DNA of 5,982 nucleotides from Candidatus Alistipes excrementipullorum (lineage in GTDB: Bacteria; Bacteroidota; Bacteroidia; Bacteroidales; Rikenellaceae). Below are positions 1-5,526 of the stretch, one piece after another. The stretch spans positions 1 through 5,982 of the forward strand of contig DXGW01000154.1 in NCBI GenBank assembly GCA_019113665.1, written 5' to 3'. The notes under the pieces were generated by a model. It did not search any database and was not told the DNA's origin. It saw only the letters and a program-made list of their open reading frames with translations. Within the stretch, counting starts at the first letter, position 1, and each line of letters begins with the position of its first letter. A program made the translations under genes and the position numbers.

Positions 1-1
1 A

Positions 2-835
2 CTGGTAGACGTACAGCGCGGCGGCCCGTCGACGGGACTTCCGACCAAAACCGAGCAGAGCGACCTCCAGCAGGCTCTCTACGGCCGCAACGGCGAATGC
101 CCGCTGGTCGTGATTGCGGCCTCGTCGCCGAGCGACTGCTTCCACTACGCCTTCACGGCCGCAAAGATAGCCATGGAGCACATGACGCCCGTCATACTTC
201 TCACCGACGGTTTCATCGCCAACGGTTCGGAGCCGTGGCGCATACCCTCGATGAGCGACTACCCCGCCATCGTACCTCCTATTGTCGACGAGGCTCCCGA
301 AGGAGGCTTCATGCCGTATGCACGCAACGAGCGTCTGGCACGCGGCTGGGCATTCCCCGGCAAGGCGGGTCTCGAACACCGTGTGGGCGGTCTGGAGAAA
401 CACTCGCTCAAGGGCTCGATCTCCCATGACCCGGCCAACCACCAGCTCATGGTCCGCACGCGTGCGGCAAAGGTGGCGAAGGTTGTCGAGGACATACCCC
501 CGCAGGAGATCTGCGGAGAGAGCAAAGGCGATCTTCTCGTCGTAGGCTGGGGCGGCACGCGCGGACACCTGCACAGCGCCGTCGAACAGATGCGCGAGGA
601 GGGTCACAGCATATCGCTCGCCCACTTCAACTACATCAACCCGTTGCCCGCGAATACAGGTGAGATCTTCAAGGGATTCAAACGCATCGTCGTATGCGAG
701 TTGAACGAGGGACAGTTTGCCGGCTACCTGCGCCAGCAGTTCCGCGAATACGAATTCGAGCAGTTCAACAAGTGCGAGGGACAGCCCTTCACCGTAGTCG
801 AGCTGAAAGAGAAGTTTAACGAATTATTGAAATAA
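2..835 (+). CDS. korA: 2-oxoglutarate:ferredoxin oxidoreductase, alpha subunit (KorA), 3' part
   Basis: The C-terminal 277 residues of the large subunit of a 2-oxoacid:ferredoxin oxidoreductase; the 5' part lies before the window, so no start is visible. With KorB it forms a cytoplasmic enzyme that converts 2-oxoglutarate and CoA to succinyl-CoA and CO2 while reducing ferredoxin. The visible sequence opens with the family signature VDVQRGGPSTGLPTKTEQSD followed by LxxALYGRNGE, part of the pyruvate-ferredoxin-oxidoreductase alpha domain. Next come TPVILLTDGFIANGSEPWR and then a C-terminal Rossmann-like domain II (DLLVVGWGGTRG, INPLPANTGEIF, VVCELNEGQFAGYLRQ). In this family a gamma domain is normally fused at the N-terminus; it would lie outside the window. 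The TAA stop is 5 bp before korB, so the two form one operon. The subfamily call (2-oxoglutarate rather than other 2-oxoacids) rests on overall resemblance to KorA and is slightly less certain than the family. Confidence 0.93.
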   Translation: MVDVQRGGPSTGLPTKTEQSDLQQALYGRNGECPLVVIAASSPSDCFHYAFTAAKIAMEHMTPVILLTDGFIANGSEPWRIPSMSDYPAIVPPIVDEAPEGGFMPYARNERLARGWAFPGKAGLEHRVGGLEKHSLKGSISHDPANHQLMVRTRAAKVAKVVEDIPPQEICGESKGDLLVVGWGGTRGHLHSAVEQMREEGHSISLAHFNYINPLPANTGEIFKGFKRIVVCELNEGQFAGYLRQQFREYEFEQFNKCEGQPFTVVELKEKFNELLK

Positions 836-840
836 CGAAG

Positions 841-1872
841 ATGGCCGAATACAAATATACCCCCGCCGATTTCAAGAGCGACCAGGAGGTACGCTGGTGC
901 CCCGGTTGCGGCGACCATGCTATTCTGAATGCCGTACAGCGCGCGCTGCCCGAGATTGCCGACGCGCTCGACATACCGCACAACAAGTTCACGTTCATAT
1001 CGGGCATAGGCTGCTCGTCGCGTTTCATCTACTACATGAAGACCTTCGGGTTCCACACCATACACGGGCGCGCCAATGCCGTCGCCACGGGTGTCAAGGT
1101 GGCCAACCCCGACCTGAGCGTATGGGTTATGACCGGTGACGGCGACTCGCTCGCCATCGGCGGCAACCACTTCATACACGCCATACGGCGCAACGTGAAC
1201 CTCAACGTCGTGCTCTTCAACAACGAGATCTACGGCCTTACCAAGGGACAGTACTCGCCCACGTCGAAGCTGGGCAAGATCACCAAGACATCGCCTTACG
1301 GCACGGTCGAGAAGCCGTTCAACCCGGGCGAGCTGGTTATCGGCGCCAAGGGAACGTTCTTCGCGCGTTCGGTCGACATGGAGGTGATGCTGACGAAGGA
1401 GTGCCTTGTCGAGGGAGCCAAGCACGAAGGCATGTCGGTTACCGAGGTGCTGCAGAACTGCGTAATCTTCAACGACAAGACCCACGCCATGTTTGCCGGT
1501 GACAAGGCCACGCGTGCCGAGCACACCATCACCCTGCGCCACGGGCAGAAGATGCTCTTCGGCGCCAACAACGAAAAGGGTCTGGCCTTCGAGAACATGA
1601 AGCTCAAGGTGGTGACCGTCGGAGAGGACGGCTACACGATAGACGACGTGCTCACGCACGACGCCCACGAGCAGGACACCACGCTGCACGTGATGCTCGC
1701 CGCCATGAAATACCCCGACTACCCCGTAGCGCTGGGCGTCATACGTTCGGTGAGCGACGCCACTGTCTATGACCGCCGCGTTGCCGAGCAGGTCGAGGAG
1801 GTTCGCGCATCGAGCAAGATCAAGTGTGTGGACGATCTCCTGCATTCGGGCGAAACCTGGAGCATCGAGTAG
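841..1872 (+). CDS. korB: 2-oxoglutarate:ferredoxin oxidoreductase, beta subunit (KorB)
   Basis: The thiamine-diphosphate-binding subunit partnering KorA; 343 residues, complete. Visible motifs are CPGCGDHAILNAV (residues 20-32), GIGCSSRF (55-62), the TPP/Mg motif GDGDSLAIGGNH (99-110) and NNEIYGLTKGQYSPTS (127-142). Cys20, Cys23, Cys58 and Cys207 have the spacing of the four cysteines that hold the single [4Fe-4S] cluster in two-subunit enzymes of this family; assigning them here is by family knowledge. The TPP-binding C-terminal portion runs to about residue 250, followed by a tail ending in LLHSGETWSIE. The ATG at 841 follows the korA stop by 5 bp with no clear Shine-Dalgarno, as is usual in Bacteroidota. 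A strong terminator lies 25 bp after the stop, so korB is the last gene of its operon and no ferredoxin subunit gene follows. Confidence 0.95.
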   Translation: MAEYKYTPADFKSDQEVRWCPGCGDHAILNAVQRALPEIADALDIPHNKFTFISGIGCSSRFIYYMKTFGFHTIHGRANAVATGVKVANPDLSVWVMTGDGDSLAIGGNHFIHAIRRNVNLNVVLFNNEIYGLTKGQYSPTSKLGKITKTSPYGTVEKPFNPGELVIGAKGTFFARSVDMEVMLTKECLVEGAKHEGMSVTEVLQNCVIFNDKTHAMFAGDKATRAEHTITLRHGQKMLFGANNEKGLAFENMKLKVVTVGEDGYTIDDVLTHDAHEQDTTLHVMLAAMKYPDYPVALGVIRSVSDATVYDRRVAEQVEEVRASSKIKCVDDLLHSGETWSIE

Positions 1873-1897
1873 CGTTCACGGAAAAGTACCCAAAGAT

Positions 1898-1934
1898 GAC
1901 GGGCCCCGCCTTACGGCAGGGCCCGTCGCTTTTT
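1898..1934 (+). terminator. Intrinsic terminator of korAB (between convergent genes)
   Basis: A perfect 9-bp stem GACGGGCCC (1898-1906) / GGGCCCGTC (1919-1927) continues, after one C/A mismatch, into GCC/GGC with a TTAC loop. It is followed by GC and five T (1930-1934). It sits 25 bp after the korB stop and 12 bp before the stop of the minus-strand antiporter gene. For minus-strand transcription the stem is followed only by ATCTTTGGG, a poor U-tract, so it may also end antiporter transcripts but is best oriented for korAB. Confidence 0.88.
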
Positions 1935-1945
1935 CAGGCCGTACG

Positions 1946-3433
1946 TCAGAAGTTCATCACCTCGTCGATTCCGAACTCCTTGTACTGTGTCTGCAACTCC
2001 TCGTTGCGGTCGGAGAGCACCAGCAACTTGTCGCCCGCCATCAGTTCGGCATTGCCGCGCGGGACGAAGTAGTCGCCGTCACGGCACACCATCACCACGA
2101 GCGTATTGTCGGGCAGCACGATGTCGCTCAGCTTGTTGCCGCCTTCGAGCATGATGTCGTTGACCTCGACCTCGGTGAAAGCCGATTTCATGCGGTCCTG
2201 CATTGCGTCGCCGAACGACGACTCACGTTCCTCGTATGCCAGTCCCAGCAGGTTGGCCATACCGCTCACGGTCGTACCCTGCACCAGCAGCGATATGATC
2301 GTCACGCAGAAAACGATGTCGAAGAGCATGTCCGAGCCTTCGATATGCGCCACGATGGGATATGTGGCGAAGATTATGGGCACGGCGCCCCGCAGTCCGA
2401 CCCACGAGACATAGAGCCGTGCACGCATCGAGAACTTGCGGAACGGAGCCAGGCAGAGCATCACGGCCACCGGGCGCGCCACGAGTATCATGAAACAGCC
2501 GATCAGGCAGCCGAGAATGAGCACATGGTAGTCGAACAGGTCCTTGAGGTTCACGAGCAGACCCAGTGTCAGGAACATGATTATCTGGAAGAGCCACGTG
2601 AAACTGTCGAAGAATGTCGTCAGCGTGCGTTTGTGTACGAGCTTGTGGTTTCCGACGACCAGTCCGGCAATATAGACGGCCAGATATCCGTTGCCCTCGA
2701 CCAGCGACGTGAACGAGAACGTCAGGAATACGGCCGCCAGCAGCAGCACCGAATAGAGGGCCGGGTTACCGATGTTGATCTTGTTTATTATCCAGACCGT
2801 ACCGCGGCCGAAGGCGTATCCCAGCAGTGCGCCGACGATCATCTGCACAAAGAAGAGTGCGATGCTGGCGCCGACCGACACTTCGGCCTTGCCTTCGGAG
2901 AGGACTCCGACCAGAAGTATGGTCATGATGTAAGCCATCGGGTCGTTGCTGCCGCTTTCGAGCTCAAGCAGCGGGCGCAGGTTCTCGCGCAGGCCCTGCT
3001 TTTTGGTACGCAGTATCGAGAAGACCGAAGCCGAGTCGGTCGATGCCATGGTCGATGCCAGCAGCAGGGCGAGCGGGAACGAGATCGACAGGCCGAGCAG
3101 CGGAGAGATGAAATAGACGAAAGCTCCGACAATCAGCGCCGTGACCATCACGCCGAGCGTAGCCAGGAGCACACCCGGAGCTATTACGGGACGTATCTCC
3201 GAAAACTTCGTGTCCATACCTCCCGAGAACAGAATGATACACAGGGCGATCATGCCGATGAACTGCGTCAGTTCGGCCGAGTTGAACGATATGAAGTTGT
3301 ATCCGAACAACATGCCGACGCCGAGGAACAGCAACAGGGCCGGGGCGCCGAAACGGTACGCGACCTTGCCTGCAAGCACGGCTATGATGAGCAGTACGGC
3401 TCCCACCAAAAGAAAATTCTCGCTGCCAACCAT
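1946..3433 (-). CDS. K+(Na+)/H+ antiporter, CPA1 family, NhaP2/CvrA-like with C-terminal RCK_C domain
   Basis: An inner-membrane cation/proton antiporter of 495 residues. Residues 1-400 form about 12-13 hydrophobic segments, starting with MVGSENFLLVGAVLLIIAVL. Family motifs seen: LFSGGMDTKF (68-77), the ion-site motif STDSASVF (131-138, Asp133), the paired Asn-Asp of ESGSNDPMA (Asn163-Asp164), VEGNGYLAVYIAGLVVGN (245-262), and WVGLRGAVPI (344-353) with the conserved arginine 348. The Asn-Asp pair is characteristic of CPA1 electroneutral exchangers. Residues from about 415 to 485 (EVEVNDIMLEGGNKLSD, then VPRGNAELMAGDKLLVLS) match a TrkA-C/RCK_C domain, which in relatives is a cytosolic regulatory domain. 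E. coli NhaP2/CvrA is longer, with an extra C-terminal domain that is absent here. The ATG at 3433 is 9 bp after the stop of the upstream two-helix protein, so the two are co-transcribed. Whether K+ or Na+ is exchanged cannot be read from sequence; K+ is favoured by the RCK_C domain. Confidence 0.9.
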   Translation of the reverse strand: MVGSENFLLVGAVLLIIAVLAGKVAYRFGAPALLLFLGVGMLFGYNFISFNSAELTQFIGMIALCIILFSGGMDTKFSEIRPVIAPGVLLATLGVMVTALIVGAFVYFISPLLGLSISFPLALLLASTMASTDSASVFSILRTKKQGLRENLRPLLELESGSNDPMAYIMTILLVGVLSEGKAEVSVGASIALFFVQMIVGALLGYAFGRGTVWIINKINIGNPALYSVLLLAAVFLTFSFTSLVEGNGYLAVYIAGLVVGNHKLVHKRTLTTFFDSFTWLFQIIMFLTLGLLVNLKDLFDYHVLILGCLIGCFMILVARPVAVMLCLAPFRKFSMRARLYVSWVGLRGAVPIIFATYPIVAHIEGSDMLFDIVFCVTIISLLVQGTTVSGMANLLGLAYEERESSFGDAMQDRMKSAFTEVEVNDIMLEGGNKLSDIVLPDNTLVVMVCRDGDYFVPRGNAELMAGDKLLVLSDRNEELQTQYKEFGIDEVMNF

Positions 3434-3442
3434 AAATCAAAA

Positions 3443-3946
3443 CTACTTTTCAAAAACTTTCAATCCGCGCAAAGGGCGATACTCCAGCTCGGCATACTCG
3501 AAGGGCTGGCATGCCGCGAAGAGACCGTCGTGCGAACGGTAGACGACCACGACCAGCGAAGCCACCGAACTCTCCTCCATCTTCAGGAGTGCGTCGACAT
3601 CGCCGCGGTCGATCTTGTCGAGGACCTCGCTCATACGGGTCCTGTCGAATGCGAGTTCGGCCACGTCGAGACGCTTGCCGCTGGCACGCAGGTAGGGATC
3701 GCCCCCTTTGCCGATGATCCGCACGAGCGTCACGGCTATACCGCCGATCACCATCGCCGCCCCGAAGACGGCCAGCACCGACACGAGGTCGGACGACACG
3801 GATTTGCCGGCCATAACGGCCACGGCTGCCAGTACGGCCGCACCGACAAACGCAGCGGCCAGAGGGATCGCAATACCTTTGCGACGTTTTTCCACAATAT
3901 TTCCGGGCAAGGCATACAGAGCCTCGCAAATAACACTTTTATCCAC
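3443..3946 (-). CDS. Unrecognised two-helix membrane protein, upstream partner gene of the antiporter
   Basis: I do not recognise the family. With the GTG start at 3946 it has 167 residues; with TTG at 3955 it has 170. There is no ATG before residue 48 and a TAA lies directly before the TTG, so the start must be one of these two. GTG is preferred because it is the commoner start and has an A/T-rich leader. Numbering from the TTG, two hydrophobic segments (about 27-49 and 55-82) form a tight hairpin after a basic EKRRK stretch (22-26). A soluble domain of about 85 residues follows: charged and helical at first (RLDVAELAFDRTRMSEVLDKI), then strand-like (VASLVVVVYR), ending in YRPLRGLKVFEK. The positive-inside rule puts both termini in the cytoplasm. 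The stop is 9 bp before the antiporter start, so it may be an accessory or regulator of that transporter; this is inference from linkage only. Confidence 0.78.
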   Translation of the reverse strand: MDKSVICEALYALPGNIVEKRRKGIAIPLAAAFVGAAVLAAVAVMAGKSVSSDLVSVLAVFGAAMVIGGIAVTLVRIIGKGGDPYLRASGKRLDVAELAFDRTRMSEVLDKIDRGDVDALLKMEESSVASLVVVVYRSHDGLFAACQPFEYAELEYRPLRGLKVFEK

Positions 3947-3958
3947 GATTTTCAATTA

Positions 3959-3970
3959 TTTAACGTTAAA
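3959..3970. promoter_or_regulatory. 12-bp perfect palindrome, possible operator
   Basis: TTTAACGTTAAA is a perfect 12-bp palindrome lying 3 bp before the TTG and 12 bp before the GTG start candidates of the membrane protein gene. Its size and position would suit a dimeric repressor or translation-level control. AT-rich palindromes can arise by chance in AT-rich gaps, so the functional call is weak. Confidence 0.3.
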
Positions 3971-4042
3971 CTTGCAGTATCATGCCTCCGGCTCGGTCGA
4001 ACCTGACCGGGCGGCAGTATAAAAAACATCGGAGGTGCAAGT
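3970..4042 (-). repeat. Long interrupted inverted repeat in the gap between two minus-strand genes
   Basis: On the minus strand ACTTGCA-CCTCCG (4042 to 4030) can pair with CGGAGG (3990-3985), then, after an 8-nt bulge, with TGCAAGT (3976-3970). Inside the roughly 39-nt interior is a separate hairpin, GCTCGGTC (3991-3998) / GACCGGGC (4005-4012), with one G-T pair and a six-base loop. The structure starts 4 bp after the stop of the secreted-protein gene and ends about 24 bp before the preferred start of the membrane-protein gene. It lacks a T-run on its 3' side in either direction, so it is not a standard terminator. It could be an mRNA leader structure or a processing/stability element; only the pairing is directly seen. 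Confidence 0.4.
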
Positions 4043-4045
4043 ACG

Positions 4046-4444
4046 CTAAATAATCAGCCGCCGCAATGTCCGGACATAGTAATCCGCGGCACATGCGCCG
4101 GCACCGGGTTTGTAGACTGAACGGTCGAATGCATATTCGTCGTATGCGGCATGCAGATTTCGGGCCACGCGACAACGCAGCGTGCGCCGGTCGCAGCCCC
4201 ACAGCGTGCGGACCTGCACTTCGGCACGCCGTACGTTCTCCACACTCGGCAACGACGGCAACTTGAGGTCCGAATTGCAGCGGAGCATGCAGTCGACCTG
4301 CCATGCGAAGTCCTCGGCATGGAGGACGGCCGCGTCATCATGACGCACGGAACGTGCCGCCGCAGCGCCGTCGTCCGGCATTGCAACCGGGAAGAGAGCC
4401 CCGCAACAGAGCAACAGTGCGAATATCAGACAAAACTTACGCAT
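4046..4444 (-). CDS. Small secreted or periplasmic protein of unknown function
   Basis: I do not recognise the family with confidence. From the ATG at 4444 the protein has 132 residues. A GTG five codons upstream (4459) would add MIFGP, but the ATG puts a classic signal peptide at the very N-terminus: MRK, then hydrophobic FCLIFALLLCCGALFPVA, with a likely signal peptidase I cut near residue 21. The LLCC stretch is not a good lipobox, so a lipoprotein is less likely. The mature part has five cysteines (52, 56, 84, 91, 118), including a CMLRC pair and a CDRRTLRC pair, which suggests disulfides in the periplasm. It is arginine-rich and ends ADYYVRTLRRLII. It lies downstream of the TonB-like gene and 90-100 bp upstream of the membrane-protein gene. 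A -7-type promoter and a terminator-like hairpin precede it. Confidence 0.68.
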   Translation of the reverse strand: MRKFCLIFALLLCCGALFPVAMPDDGAAAARSVRHDDAAVLHAEDFAWQVDCMLRCNSDLKLPSLPSVENVRRAEVQVRTLWGCDRRTLRCRVARNLHAAYDEYAFDRSVYKPGAGACAADYYVRTLRRLII

Positions 4445-4465
4445 CGGACCGAAAATCACCCGTAT

Positions 4466-4496
4466 AAAAAATCAGCGGACAGCCGTACCGGCCCGC
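4466..4496 (-). terminator. Terminator-like hairpin in the gap between the TonB-like and secreted-protein genes
   Basis: Read on the minus strand from 4496: GCGG-GCCG-GTA-CGGC-TGT-CCGC, that is two stacked 4-bp GC stems with a three-base loop and a 3-nt bulge, followed by TGA and six T (4471-4466). It lies 83 bp after the stop of the TonB-like gene, for which it is the best terminator candidate, since the inverted repeat nearer the stop has its T-run on the wrong side. It also lies downstream of the promoter motif at 4523-4530, so it could act as an attenuator for the next gene. Confidence 0.5.
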
Positions 4497-4522
4497 ATCG
4501 GATACCCGGACGGCATGTTTTG

Positions 4523-4530
4523 CAAAGGTA
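4523..4530 (-). promoter_or_regulatory. Bacteroidota -7 promoter element TACCTTTG
   Basis: TACCTTTG on the minus strand matches the Bacteroidota -7 consensus TAnnTTTG at every fixed base, followed by C as is common. It lies in an intergenic region in the right orientation for the secreted-protein gene, giving a predicted transcript start near 4515-4519 and a leader of about 70-75 nt. I see no TTTG at the -33 position; TTTCCG followed by an A-tract lies there instead. Confidence 0.55.
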
Positions 4531-4534
4531 AGAT

Positions 4535-4572
4535 TTTTTTCGGAAACGGACCGCCGTTGCGGACCGAAAAAA
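4535..4572. repeat. Inverted repeat just after the TonB-like gene
   Basis: Arms TTTTTTCGG (4535-4543) and CCGAAAAAA (4564-4572) are perfectly inverted around 20 bases. Those 20 bases contain a second hairpin, AACGG (4545-4549) / CCGTT (4554-4558), with loop ACCG. The T side precedes the hairpin on both strands, opposite to an intrinsic terminator. It sits 6 bp after the TAG stop of the TonB-like gene and just upstream of the -7 element at 4523-4530. It might protect the mRNA 3' end or be part of the promoter region. Confidence 0.4.
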
Positions 4573-4578
4573 TATCCG

Positions 4579-5439
4579 CTATTGCGGAATGAAGACATAG
4601 GTTATCGTACCCGTCTGACGAGCCGGCGCCGATGGGTTTATGTCGAAAAGCGACTCGCGCGCCGCTTTCAGGGCCGTCGACCTCATGCACTCGTCCCCGC
4701 CGTAGACTATCGAGGCGGCTATTACCTCGCCGTTGCGGTTGACCGTGACGCTCACCTCGACATCGCCGCCGCTCTCGCACTTGTAGGCAGGCTTTATCAG
4801 GCTGCGGTGATGCCGCACCGGATTGCTGAAGGCATAGGAGACCGTCACCGTGCCCTTGGCCTTCGTCGACCGATGCTCACCGCCCTTGTCCCCATCTTCA
4901 CGGCGTTCACCGATGGCACGGGCCTCGGCCATACCCTTTTCGTAGGCTTCGCGGTTGGCCCGCATGCGTCTTTCGACATCTTCGGCCGACTCGTTGAGTT
5001 TCGCGGCATCGGTGCCCCGGTCGTCCTCAAGATTCTCGTTGAGGGCGTTCTCGTTGGAAGCTCTGTTACGCACGCTGCTCCAGTCGAGGCTGCGGTTGCG
5101 CTGCTCGACCTCACGCTGCAGACGGTCGCGCTCGGCCTCGAGTTCGGCCAGCGTCTGCAGATCCACCACAATCGTCGAATTCGTCGGCTTGCGCCCCGTC
5201 ACGATCTTGCCGCCCACGAAGACTATCCCGATGACCAGATATGCTATAACCGTCACGGCCAGACCCAGACGGTGGTCGTATGCCCACTCGCCCGCATCGA
5301 CCGGTTTGTCCTCGAACGGAAGATGCAGCCGCGGCTTGCGCGCATGCCCGTCCGGAGTTCCGGCGGCACGGCGTTTCTTCTCACTTTCAGGCTCCGCCGC
5401 AGGGCGTGTCGTATCGTTTTTCGGCTCGGTTGTTGCCAC
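4579..5439 (-). CDS. TonB-like inner-membrane protein with C-terminal TonB domain
   Basis: Single-pass membrane protein resembling the energy-transducer TonB proteins of Bacteroidota. Counting from the upstream TTG (5451, 290 residues): a hydrophilic cytoplasmic region 1-60 rich in K, R, E and P; one transmembrane helix at about 62-83 (LGLAVTVIAYLVIGIVFVGG); a probable coiled coil 97-121 (LQTLAELEAERDRLQREVEQ); a charged, Asn/Glu/Arg-rich spacer 122-200; and a TonB_C-like domain at about 213-290, with LIKPAYKCESGGDVEVSVTV, NRNGEVIAASI and TGTITYVFIPQ. Cys225 and Cys255 may form a disulfide. A typical TonB has a short cytoplasmic tail and a Pro-rich spacer; this one has a 60-residue cytoplasmic head and a coiled-coil spacer, so it may be a scaffold rather than a receptor energiser. 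GTG at 5439 (286 residues) is preferred because the -7 element at 5461-5468 would leave almost no leader for the TTG, which directly follows a TAA. No ExbB/ExbD genes are adjacent. Confidence 0.8.
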   Translation of the reverse strand: MATTEPKNDTTRPAAEPESEKKRRAAGTPDGHARKPRLHLPFEDKPVDAGEWAYDHRLGLAVTVIAYLVIGIVFVGGKIVTGRKPTNSTIVVDLQTLAELEAERDRLQREVEQRNRSLDWSSVRNRASNENALNENLEDDRGTDAAKLNESAEDVERRMRANREAYEKGMAEARAIGERREDGDKGGEHRSTKAKGTVTVSYAFSNPVRHHRSLIKPAYKCESGGDVEVSVTVNRNGEVIAASIVYGGDECMRSTALKAARESLFDINPSAPARQTGTITYVFIPQ

Positions 5440-5460
5440 AGCAAAAGTCAATTATTCGAG

Positions 5461-5468
5461 CAAAAGTA
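5461..5468 (-). promoter_or_regulatory. Bacteroidota -7 promoter element TACTTTTG for the TonB-like gene
   Basis: TACTTTTG on the minus strand matches TAnnTTTG at every fixed base and lies in the AT-rich gap between divergent genes. The predicted transcript start is about 5453-5457, which leaves some 14-18 nt before the GTG at 5439 but only a few before the TTG at 5451. No clear -33 TTTG is seen about 20 bp upstream. Confidence 0.55.
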
Positions 5469-5490
5469 CTATATTTTACATAAAAATGCC

Positions 5491-5498
5491 TATCTTTA
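5491..5498 (+). promoter_or_regulatory. Possible -7 promoter element TATCTTTA for lpxC
   Basis: TATCTTTA matches TAnnTTTG except for the last base, and lies 28 bp before the lpxC ATG in the divergent gap. This spacing would give a leader of about 20 nt. No -33 TTTG is visible. It is the best plus-strand candidate in the gap but is degenerate. Confidence 0.35.
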
Positions 5499-5526
5499 CG
5501 CGCAAATTTTAACAAACACGGTTGAA

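Noticed and set aside
724..1845. A 373-codon minus-strand open frame antisense to korB
   Set aside because: korB on the plus strand has unambiguous TPP and Fe-S motifs; the antisense frame has none and low-complexity His/Val/Arg content typical of a shadow.
3966..3983. Mini-ORF MILQV on the minus strand preceded by GGAGG
   Set aside because: The GGAGG is only one base from the ATG, too close to serve as a Shine-Dalgarno, and those bases are already part of the inverted-repeat arm. Five codons give no coding signal.
1769..4006. A very long plus-strand open frame (745 codons) antisense to the antiporter and membrane-protein genes
   Set aside because: Its translation is rich in His, Arg, Gln and Glu without motifs or hydrophobic core. 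It starts inside korB and runs through the terminator and non-coding gaps. The minus-strand genes there have clear family motifs, so this is a codon-bias shadow.
4535..4572. The inverted repeat after the TonB-like gene as its intrinsic terminator
   Set aside because: The T-run precedes and the A-run follows the hairpin on either strand, the reverse of an intrinsic terminator. The hairpin at 4466-4496 with a trailing T6 fits better.
5442..5467. The repeated ACTTTTGCT on the minus strand as a -33/-7 promoter pair
   Set aside because: Only 11 bp lie between the upstream TTTG and the downstream GACTTTTG, well short of the usual gap of about 17-23 bp, and the downstream copy overlaps the candidate start codons. 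The upstream copy as a -7 box is simpler.
4955..5512. A 185-codon plus-strand frame antisense to the TonB-like gene, running towards lpxC
   Set aside because: Ser/Arg-rich translation without recognisable domains. It covers the opposite strand of a protein with a good membrane helix and TonB-like C-terminus, and crosses the divergent promoter region.
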